Positions 14,298 through 20,366 of a DNA stretch of 20,366 bases are shown piece by piece. Origin of the DNA: JANRLJ01 sp034437895 (GTDB lineage: Bacteria > Chloroflexota > Anaerolineae > Aggregatilineales > Phototrophicaceae); the NCBI GenBank assembly GCA_034437895.1, contig DAOTTO010000209.1:1-20366 (forward strand), in the 5' to 3' direction. The stretch's first letter is position 1. Each line of letters starts with the position of its first letter. Made by a program: the position numbers and the translations under genes. The notes under the pieces were generated by a model, which saw only the letters and a list, made by a program, of their open reading frames with translations, was not told the origin of the DNA and ran no database searches.

Positions 14298-16562
14298 TTA
14301 TGCTATCGGTTCTAAGGTGCGGAGATAATTGACAATATCCCAGCGTTCATTTTCACTTAAATCTTCACGACAAGGGGGTAAGCTCCGCCATCCATCGCGC
14401 ACGGCGGCAAATAGGTCTTCATCGCGCACAGTGGGCAAGCGTTGGCGCAGCGCATCTAAATCAGGGGCGGACTGCCACCCATTGCACGAGGACTCGTACA
14501 GATTTTGTCCACGTTGCAGCGAGACTTGATCGGGCAGCACCGTATTGATGATCTGCGGTGGTGGGTTAATGTCGGCGCGGTAGCCGAGCTGGGTTTGTTG
14601 GAGTGTTACGAAGCCGCCGATCACAAAAATGAGACTTGCGACAATCGCGCCGATGACGAGTGTGACATTAGCCGCATTCAGATTGAGCTTGCGATAAAAG
14701 GCCTGTATAGAAGGATAAATGACCCCTCCAACAGCGGCTAGTACCCCCAACAGCGCGGCGACAGTGACAGGGCTTGGCAGACGTGATTGTATCACGGCGG
14801 CCTGCGCGTCGATGTCCCAATCAAAGGCGAGGCGATAGGTCATCTCATTATCAATGATGTTAATCTGTGACCACCATTCACCCGGCGCATCAATTTCGGC
14901 TCCAGCAGTCACGTACAAACCAGAATCTACAAATTCCGCTTCTTCTAAAGGACTACGCCAATCCTCGCTCGGATGGATCATTCTTAAACGCACATCCAAA
15001 TCATCGACAGGTTGACCGTCACGGGTGATAAGGGTGTCGTAGGTATTGATGCCGGGTCCGCCGGGAGTCAATGTCAGCGTTACTTCAAGACCATTAATTT
15101 GCTGTATGGCGGTTGGTGCAGCGGCTTCCTGCCCAGTAATTTGGGGCGCGGGTACTGGGGTTGCACTCAACTGCCCAACGGCGATTAATACGCCTACTGC
15201 TAAAAGTACTTCTAAGCGGAGCGTTGTCGCAAACTGGCCTATGGAGGTAGTCAGCCCAGAAAAACGGGCATAACGGGCGGGATGCAGCGCGATATGATGG
15301 AGCGCACCGAGCAGCAGCAGCCCGCCTACGAGTAGTAACTTAAGTAGCAACGCCCCACCAAAACGGGTTTCAGTCAACTCAGATGGGGTGTAAATCCAAT
15401 TGGAGGCGCTGTAAAGGCCGCTGGCGATCACGATGACGACGGATGCAGCCGCGAAACGTGAAAATCGGCGGAGTGCAGCCAAAAGTGCCAACCGCCGCTG
15501 ATCGTCGGAATAAGGTTTAAGCGCGATGGGCAGCACTAAAACCAGCGCCGCAAGTCCACCCACCCAAAACCCAACACCGATTCCATGCAGCCAATCTACC
15601 GCGATGCCGAGCCAGGGCAAGACTTGCGATCCGGCGGCATGGCTGACGACACTCCATGTCCCGATAACGAGCGCCATCATCCAAGCATTCGCCGTCCAGA
15701 AGGCACGGACTGTCTCCGGCTGTTCATCACGAAAATAAAGCGCCGCCGCAAACATCCCCGCGACTATCACTAAAAAGAGCATACGGATGTTCCACACATC
15801 CCCAAAACGCGAACCAATCCGTACCACTGACCATAAATTTTCGTTGAGCGCGTTTATGAAATTCACGTTGAAGAACGTCATCGTCTGCTGAATTAGCGCG
15901 AGGATGTTCCCACTAAAGCATACCAGCAGCGCCAACCCGACCATCCAACTTAAGCGAGTCATCATACGCGGTGGTAGCAAGCCAGCAGGGTAGTTGGCAC
16001 TGCCCCACGCAGGAACAAGCACACCTGCATAAAGGCTAAATAAACCGAAAAGCAGCATGGTGCTGGTTAACGTTATCGTCCGCCAGAGAATTTCAAGCGG
16101 GGCAGCGCGTCCGTTGGCGGCCTTGCTGTTGAAACCGCCAATTTCACTGCCGACGAAAAACACCCGGCTTTCTGCGACGGCATGACCATCACTCGCAAAA
16201 GCCGGACGCAGTTCCACAATATATGCGCCATCGGGCAAATCGGGCGGAACGCGCAGGGTGAGCAGTGCTTCATTATCGGGCGAAACACTGCCTTCAGCGA
16301 TCACTTGTCCGGTTTGGTCGCGCAGTTTGAGTGAGCTAAAGGTGGGTTCTAAGTCTTCGCTAAACCAGTATTGCAGCCGTATCGGAGCGCGTTCTAATAT
16401 AGCGCGATCTTCGGGGATAGCACGCAAAAGATAGCCATGTGCGCTGGCAGGATTGCCCATGCCGAAGAGCATGATGATGAAGATCAACGATGTAACGAAC
16501 TTCGCAACCGTTCTTGTACGTATGTTGGCTGCCCAGCTTACTTTAAAACACATAATGCTCAC
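14298..16562 (-). CDS. CopC-CopD fusion with a C-terminal cytochrome-c-like domain lacking heme ligands
   Basis: A 754-residue membrane protein. A signal peptide ends at ASA-H (39-42), leaving His42 at the mature N-terminus, which is the usual first copper ligand of CopC; the second is in DGH (127). CopC covers 42-138. About eight CopD-type helices follow (155-480), including GIGVGFWVGGLAALVLVLP. Residues 495-600 form a beta domain like YtkA/FixH, two more helices follow at about 615-668, and the final 62 residues look like a cytochrome c (ERWDIVNYLRTL). The heme site is missing: CxxCH is Cys693-Asn-Gly-Trp-Gln, and the Met region reads RSLPPC. Proposed role is copper handling at the membrane. 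Start is GTG 16562; an in-frame ATG at 16553 is an alternative, and neither has a good SD. Confidence 0.92.
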   Translation of the reverse strand: MSIMCFKVSWAANIRTRTVAKFVTSLIFIIMLFGMGNPASAHGYLLRAIPEDRAILERAPIRLQYWFSEDLEPTFSSLKLRDQTGQVIAEGSVSPDNEALLTLRVPPDLPDGAYIVELRPAFASDGHAVAESRVFFVGSEIGGFNSKAANGRAAPLEILWRTITLTSTMLLFGLFSLYAGVLVPAWGSANYPAGLLPPRMMTRLSWMVGLALLVCFSGNILALIQQTMTFFNVNFINALNENLWSVVRIGSRFGDVWNIRMLFLVIVAGMFAAALYFRDEQPETVRAFWTANAWMMALVIGTWSVVSHAAGSQVLPWLGIAVDWLHGIGVGFWVGGLAALVLVLPIALKPYSDDQRRLALLAALRRFSRFAAASVVIVIASGLYSASNWIYTPSELTETRFGGALLLKLLLVGGLLLLGALHHIALHPARYARFSGLTTSIGQFATTLRLEVLLAVGVLIAVGQLSATPVPAPQITGQEAAAPTAIQQINGLEVTLTLTPGGPGINTYDTLITRDGQPVDDLDVRLRMIHPSEDWRSPLEEAEFVDSGLYVTAGAEIDAPGEWWSQINIIDNEMTYRLAFDWDIDAQAAVIQSRLPSPVTVAALLGVLAAVGGVIYPSIQAFYRKLNLNAANVTLVIGAIVASLIFVIGGFVTLQQTQLGYRADINPPPQIINTVLPDQVSLQRGQNLYESSCNGWQSAPDLDALRQRLPTVRDEDLFAAVRDGWRSLPPCREDLSENERWDIVNYLRTLEPIA

Positions 16563-16577
16563 TACTTAAAATGCTCT

Positions 16578-16781
16578 TTATTCCAGCGGAAAATGATTCG
16601 GCACAGAGTCTTGGTCGTGGGAATGTGGCTCAATGGGCGTATCAGACGGCGGTTGGGGCGTATTACGGCTTATGACCCAGCTAACGCCCATCATCACGAA
16701 AAAAATAATGCTGACGCTTAGAAAAATCAATTCATCGTAAGCGCCGAGCGAACCATGTGCCAATACATATTGGAAAGACAT
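16578..16781 (-). CDS. Small one-helix membrane protein with His-rich tail
   Basis: A 67-residue protein beginning MSFQYVLAHGS. One hydrophobic helix at about 17-40 (LIFLSVSIIFFVMMGVSWVI) is followed by a Pro/Asp-rich tail with EPHSHDQDSVPNH, three His in nine residues. The open frame reaches a TTG at 16793, but the ATG at 16781 has a perfect GGAGG 5 nt upstream and is used here. I know no family name. It is 15 nt upstream of the CopC-CopD gene, so the His cluster may bind copper for that protein; this is inference from position and composition only. Confidence 0.75.
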   Translation of the reverse strand: MSFQYVLAHGSLGAYDELIFLSVSIIFFVMMGVSWVISRNTPQPPSDTPIEPHSHDQDSVPNHFPLE

Positions 16782-16813
16782 GGATGCCTCCAAAACACAC
16801 TTTTAACTAAATT

Positions 16814-16948
16814 AGAAGTTACGCAGTTCACAATTATTGGTCATTAGTTTAGGTTTAAGCAAGCCGAAATTTTAGCCTTTTCTAAAAACTAATCACTAAA
16901 AACTGATTAATGAAGTGTCTCTCAAAATTCTTTAGCTGCGTAAATCCT
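16814..16948. repeat. Possible MITE-like remnant
   Basis: AGAAGTTACGCAGTT (16814-16828) and AGCTGCGTAAATCCT (16934-16948) are inverted repeats: after reverse-complementing the right end, the shared core TTACGCAG is exact and the flanks match in part. The 135 bp between them are AT-rich with a shorter inverted repeat TAATCA/TGATTA and no ORF. TTACGCA-ended elements are, from memory, common in some cyanobacterial and Chloroflexota genomes. No target-site duplication was seen. Confidence 0.35.
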
Positions 16949-17165
16949 ATAGTATTGTACCTCAATAAAAGTGCTTTGTTCAGATTTTCACGAATTATCT
17001 CATAGTGTTCTGATGAGATATTGTGTAAGCGCATGTTTGCCTTCAAGCGAGGACAAACAGGCTTAAGTAAAATCAGATGAATGAACTTATTAACTTATTA
17101 TTACGAAATATTCCTAAATAAAGATAAAGTGTGATCTTACAATTTTGATATATGGAATACTTTTT
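16949..17165. other. AT-rich intergenic spacer between divergent genes
   Basis: Part of a 452-nt gap between the copper-type operon and the TIR gene. It contains a tandem AACTTATT (about 17084-17099) and many A/T runs. I see no ORF, RNA fold or repeat I can name. Confidence 0.5.
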
Positions 17166-17195
17166 TTGATTAATTTCTATATTATGTCGTATAAT
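17166..17195 (+). promoter_or_regulatory. Sigma-70-type promoter of the TIR-FGE gene
   Basis: TTGATT (17166-17171) and a perfect TATAAT (17190-17195) are 18 nt apart. The start site would be near 17202, giving a leader of about 32 nt before the ATG at 17234. Confidence 0.6.
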
Positions 17196-17233
17196 CGATG
17201 AGTAATACATAATACATTTAAAAAAGCTATCTC

Positions 17234-18730
17234 ATGCAGCTTTTTATCAGCTATGCACGGGTTGACAAGCGCTACTGCCAACAAATCGTCAATCTTCTTG
17301 ACATGCACGATATTTGGTATGACCAGCGTCTTTATGCAGGACAGCGTTGGTGGGAAGAAATTGTCAATCGCTTGGAGCAGTGTCAAGGCTTTGTCTATCT
17401 GCTTTCGCCGGAGTCGATTGCTTCGGAATATTGCCAGAAGGAATTTGCTGTCGCACGGAGTTTAGGCAAGCACGTCTTCCCCATCTTAATCCATCCGCGT
17501 ACCAAAATCCCTGATACCGTTAAAGAATATCAATGTGCAGATTTAAGCAACGGGCTAGATGCCGATTCTGTAAAAACACTCTTAAGCGCCATTTTTCTGG
17601 CTGAGCGCACGACGACACAATCTGTCTATAGGACTACAACAGTTCCCGTCGTGAAACTGCATGAGAATTCAAGCCACGATTACTCGACATTAATCGCCCA
17701 AGCCGCCGAAGCGATTGAAAGTGAGTCGTTTGATCAAGCGCTTTTTTTATTAAAACAAGTGCAGTCAGGCAACTTTACATCCCGTTTTATCGACCTCACC
17801 TCTATGATTCATGAAGTTGAAGAAGCGTTAGAACATCAAGCCTATTTGCGCGAGGCAGAGCGGGAATATGCCCCCATCGTTGCCCTGGCGAAGCGAGATC
17901 GCACCCGAAAGATCAGCCGCGAGGCGTTTAAAGCATTTAGCAAGGCTTTTCCCGATTATGACCCTGAAAATTTGGCGCGGGTGTTGGAAGAATCGCCCTT
18001 AGCGACGCAGCAGGTGGCGATGTCTTTTTGGGAATGGTGTGATGTTATTGGCGGAAAGCTCATTCTTGAACATGGGAAGGAGCGCAAAGTATGTCGTTTG
18101 GAACCTTTTCAGATGACAAAATATCCTGTAACCAATATCCAATTTCAAGCCTTTATTGACGCACATAATGGCTATTCTAATGATGCGTGGTGGAATTTTT
18201 CGCCGTATGCGCTGGCATGGCATCGCAGTAATCCGTCTGCGTTGAACGCCAAATATCAGGAGGAAGATATTCCGCGCGGGAATGTTTGCTGGTATGAGGT
18301 TATGGCTTATTGCAATTGGGCGAGCCATGTAACAGGGTTGAACATCACCCTCCCAACTGAGGAGCAGTGGCAGTGGGCGGCGCAAGGCCAGGATGGGCGT
18401 ATGTTCCCTTGGGGTGAGCGATTTAACAAAAAAGTCTGTAACTCGCGTGAATCTGGCATTAAGCGGCCCACACCCGTTACCACCTTCCGGGAAGGGATGA
18501 GTCCTTTCGGTGTTATGGACATGGCAGGTAATGTTTGGGAATGGTGTTCGAATGGTTACAGTGGCGATCCGGGAAAATCTGAGGGCGATTCGGATTATCG
18601 GATTATGCGGGGTGGGTCGTTCATGAGCGCTCAGGAACATCTTCGCAACAAGGCGAAAATTGTTGTCAATCCGCTTTATCGTTATTCATCCATAGGCTTT
18701 CGACTTGTCCTTTCTCCAGCTTCCTCGTAA
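17234..18730 (+). CDS. TIR domain fused to an FGE/SUMF1-like domain without catalytic cysteines
   Basis: A 498-residue cytoplasmic protein with no signal peptide or membrane helix. Residues 1-125 are a TIR domain: LFISYARVDK, then IWYDQRLYAGQRWWEEI, then GFVYLLSPESIASEYCQKEF with the expected catalytic Glu70, then VFPILIHP. Residues 150-260 are helical. Residues 265-498 are an FGE-sulfatase-type domain: MTKYPVTNIQFQAFI, NVCWYEVMAYCNWAS, LPTEEQWQWAAQG, FPWGERFN, GVMDMAGNVWEWCSNGY, and RIMRGGSFMS through GFRLVLS. In FGE enzymes the last segment carries two catalytic Cys; here it reads GGSFMSAQEHLRNKA without Cys, so it is probably a binding module. A TIR NADase gated by this module is plausible. 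The ribosome binding site is poor. Divergent from the copper-type operon. Confidence 0.92.
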   Translation: MQLFISYARVDKRYCQQIVNLLDMHDIWYDQRLYAGQRWWEEIVNRLEQCQGFVYLLSPESIASEYCQKEFAVARSLGKHVFPILIHPRTKIPDTVKEYQCADLSNGLDADSVKTLLSAIFLAERTTTQSVYRTTTVPVVKLHENSSHDYSTLIAQAAEAIESESFDQALFLLKQVQSGNFTSRFIDLTSMIHEVEEALEHQAYLREAEREYAPIVALAKRDRTRKISREAFKAFSKAFPDYDPENLARVLEESPLATQQVAMSFWEWCDVIGGKLILEHGKERKVCRLEPFQMTKYPVTNIQFQAFIDAHNGYSNDAWWNFSPYALAWHRSNPSALNAKYQEEDIPRGNVCWYEVMAYCNWASHVTGLNITLPTEEQWQWAAQGQDGRMFPWGERFNKKVCNSRESGIKRPTPVTTFREGMSPFGVMDMAGNVWEWCSNGYSGDPGKSEGDSDYRIMRGGSFMSAQEHLRNKAKIVVNPLYRYSSIGFRLVLSPASS

Positions 18731-18851
18731 TGTCATATTTGTTCATTTTGACTAAAATTTGTGTTAAAGATGTGTGAAAATAATTTTTGGAGTTCGATTC
18801 AACTCCTGTTATTATTACTCCACGCAGCATCGCTCTCAGTAAGGTGTAACC

Positions 18852-20048
18852 ATGCCCAATATCATCCTCTGTATAACCAGCTACTTCAAAGGCGAAGATT
18901 TCATGCGGGAGGCCAAACGGCAGGGCTGCCACGTCATCCTGCTGACCGTCGAATCCTTGCGTGATGCGGAATGGCCCCGTGAGAGCATCGATCAGGTTTT
19001 CCTCATGCCTAGTCTTTCCAACATGACTGATGTGATTTTTGCCGTGAGTTATTTGATGCGCGGACAGATGATCGACGCGATTATCCCGCTGGATGAATAT
19101 GATGTAGAGATGGCGGCGATCTTGCGCGAACATCTGCGTTTGCAAGGCTTGAACTTCAGCCAGACGCGCTTTTTCCGCGATAAGTTGGCGATGCGGATGA
19201 AGACCCATGACGCTGGGATTCTTGTACCGCCGTTTACCCCGGTCTTGAATTACGATGTACTGCGCGATTATATGAGCCGTGTCTCCCCGCCTTGGGTCTT
19301 AAAACCGCGCTTAGAAGCCGGTGCGATGGGCATTAAAAAAGTCAATAACGATGAAGAAGTCTGGCGCTGGTTGGATGTATTAGGCGACCAGCAATCCTTC
19401 CGCGTTTTAGAGCAGTATATTCCGGGCGATGTTTATCATGCCGATTCGATCATCCGCGATGGGGAAATTTTATTCGTCAGTGTGCAAAAATACGGTCAGC
19501 CGCCGATGGATGTGGCGCACAGGGGCGGGGTATTTATCACGCGCAATCTCGCCCCAGATTCCGAAGATGCCATAGCGATCAAAGCTATGAATGCACAAGT
19601 GATTGCTGCCTTAGAGTTAACACGCGGGGCAACCCACGCGGAATTTATTAAAGCCCATGCCGACGGAAAGTTCTATTTCCTCGAAATTGCGGCGCGGGTC
19701 GGTGGCGCACATATCGCGGATTTAGTCGAGGCGGCAACTGGATTAAATTTGTGGGCGGAATGGGCAAGGTTGGAAATTGCCACTGTGCGCGGCGAAACAT
19801 ACAATCTTCCTGCGCTCAAAGGGCTTTATGGGGCGCTGTTGGTTTGCCTTGCTCAGCAGGAATATCCTGATCTTTCGGCTTATAACGATTCCGAAGTTGT
19901 GTGGCGACTACACAAGAAACAACACGCCGGCTTGATCGTTGCCAGTACAGACAAAAGCCGCGTTGACAGTTTGATGGATACGTATCATCAGCGGTTTATG
20001 ATGGATTTTCTGGCAGTCGCGCCGCCGAAGGATAAACCATCCAATTAA
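18852..20048 (+). CDS. ATP-grasp ligase/carboxylase-like protein
   Basis: A 398-residue protein of the ATP-grasp superfamily, which joins a carboxylate to an amine or thiol through an acyl phosphate. Residues 1-100 form a Rossmann-like pre-domain (IILCITSYFKG, DAIIPLDEYD). ATP-binding parts are visible at 110-117 (DKLAMRMK), at 148-160 (WVLKPRLEAGAMG, the Lys-Pro-Arg and glycine loop), and the Mg/ATP signature FLEIAARVGGAHIADLV near residues 275-292. The C-terminal 90 residues resemble the lid region of biotin-carboxylase-like members. AAGGTG (18841-18846) is 5 nt before the ATG, a good site. The substrate is unknown. It starts 121 nt after the TIR gene; no terminator I trust separates them, so co-transcription is possible. 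Confidence 0.88.
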   Translation: MPNIILCITSYFKGEDFMREAKRQGCHVILLTVESLRDAEWPRESIDQVFLMPSLSNMTDVIFAVSYLMRGQMIDAIIPLDEYDVEMAAILREHLRLQGLNFSQTRFFRDKLAMRMKTHDAGILVPPFTPVLNYDVLRDYMSRVSPPWVLKPRLEAGAMGIKKVNNDEEVWRWLDVLGDQQSFRVLEQYIPGDVYHADSIIRDGEILFVSVQKYGQPPMDVAHRGGVFITRNLAPDSEDAIAIKAMNAQVIAALELTRGATHAEFIKAHADGKFYFLEIAARVGGAHIADLVEAATGLNLWAEWARLEIATVRGETYNLPALKGLYGALLVCLAQQEYPDLSAYNDSEVVWRLHKKQHAGLIVASTDKSRVDSLMDTYHQRFMMDFLAVAPPKDKPSN

Positions 20049-20154
20049 TCCAGCCTAAAAATCTTGGCAAAAAATTCAGGTTGTTTGCGATTTATAGGTT
20101 CTATGATGTGCTATAGTGCAAATTAAGCGTTTATTGTTGTTAGTGAGACTACCC

Positions 20155-20366
20155 ATGCCACTCTTTACGGCAAATTATCCAGCTTCTGAACCTGGCAAAG
20201 TCACGCTGCTCTCTACTCCAGAACGTACAGGCGCACCACGAAATTACACGGGGAAAGGGGTTGTGATTGCCTTTGTCGATGCGGGTTTTTACGCCCATCC
20301 TGATTTGGAAGGGCGCGTCCTCATTCATGTGGATGCCACTAATGAGCATATTGTCGAAGATCATCC
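20155..20366 (+). CDS. Subtilisin-like serine protease (S8), N-terminal fragment
   Basis: The open frame begins at ATG 20155 and runs off the window end after 70 codons. Residues 34-51 read GKGVVIAFVDAGFYAHPD, the characteristic first motif of S8 peptidases with the catalytic Asp42 (pattern D-x-G-x3-HPDL, here DAGFYAHPDL). The His and Ser motifs would lie beyond the window. There is no signal peptide or long propeptide before the catalytic Asp, which suggests an intracellular subtilase. The ribosome binding site is weak. It follows the ATP-grasp gene after 106 nt on the same strand. Confidence 0.85.
   Translation, partial: MPLFTANYPASEPGKVTLLSTPERTGAPRNYTGKGVVIAFVDAGFYAHPDLEGRVLIHVDATNEHIVEDH

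Noticed and set aside
17999..18640. 213-codon minus-strand open frame opposite the FGE-like domain
   Set aside because: No recognisable motif, Pro/His/Arg-rich, and fully opposite a well-supported domain.
18595..18730. Diversity-generating retroelement variable region at the end of the FGE-like domain
   Set aside because: FGE/C-type-lectin folds are usual DGR targets, but I see no reverse transcriptase and no second copy of this segment in the window.
18789..18806. GGAGTT/AACTCC hairpin between the TIR and ATP-grasp genes
   Set aside because: Only 6 bp with a 6-nt loop and no T-run after it; too weak to call a terminator.
20149..20364. Minus-strand open frame at the right edge
   Set aside because: The plus strand encodes the catalytic-Asp motif of a subtilase over the same bases.

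Overview
The window looks like a piece of a Chloroflexota chromosome, probably Anaerolineae-like. The evidence is the Pro/Thr-rich linkers in exported proteins, the fasciclin/DUF4397 lipoprotein-like secreted protein, a Tat-type Mo oxidoreductase with a membrane-embedded N-terminus, and GC-rich hairpin repeats of a type I associate with this phylum. This assignment is inference from protein style; no rRNA or other marker gene is present. I found no rRNA, convincing tRNA, CRISPR array, transposase or phage gene.

Left part (1-5040). Interspersed hairpin repeats (1-190) lie downstream of a leftward gene for a HEAT-like, single-pass membrane protein. A divergent NUDIX hydrolase follows, then a leftward TauE/SafE-type permease. 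Next is a rightward XRE-type regulator whose candidate promoter is overlapped by a 15-bp-arm palindrome, and then a TPR protein closed by a strong bidirectional terminator. On the other side of that terminator, on the minus strand, is a 13-codon ORF with an unusually good ribosome binding site.

Middle part (5040-12300). A secreted/transmembrane CARDB-like protein converges, across a near-perfect terminator, on a fasciclin-DUF4397-fasciclin secreted protein. Then comes a leftward pair: an M19 membrane dipeptidase (a TTG start is favoured by a perfect Shine-Dalgarno) and a translationally coupled four-helix membrane protein. Divergent from them is a sulfite-oxidase-family molybdopterin oxidoreductase preceded by four membrane helices and an internal twin-arginine motif. 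A 107-bp noncoding repeat follows it.

Right part (12344-20366). Four leftward genes spaced 15-26 nt apart form one likely operon, in transcription order: a small one-helix protein with a His-rich tail; a CopC-CopD fusion ending in a cytochrome-c-like domain that has lost its heme ligands; a degenerate TIR-like membrane protein with a duplicated C-terminal motif; and a flavin monooxygenase. Divergent from this operon, behind a good sigma-70-like promoter, is a TIR domain protein fused to a formylglycine-generating-enzyme-like domain that lacks the catalytic cysteines. An ATP-grasp protein follows, then the 5' end of a subtilisin-like protease cut off by the window edge.

The best candidates for something undescribed are: the copper-type operon that embeds a degenerate TIR protein and a dead cytochrome domain; the TIR/pseudo-FGE protein divergent from it; and the XRE/TPR/13-codon-ORF cluster, which resembles the parts list of a peptide-responsive regulator. 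All three readings are inference.
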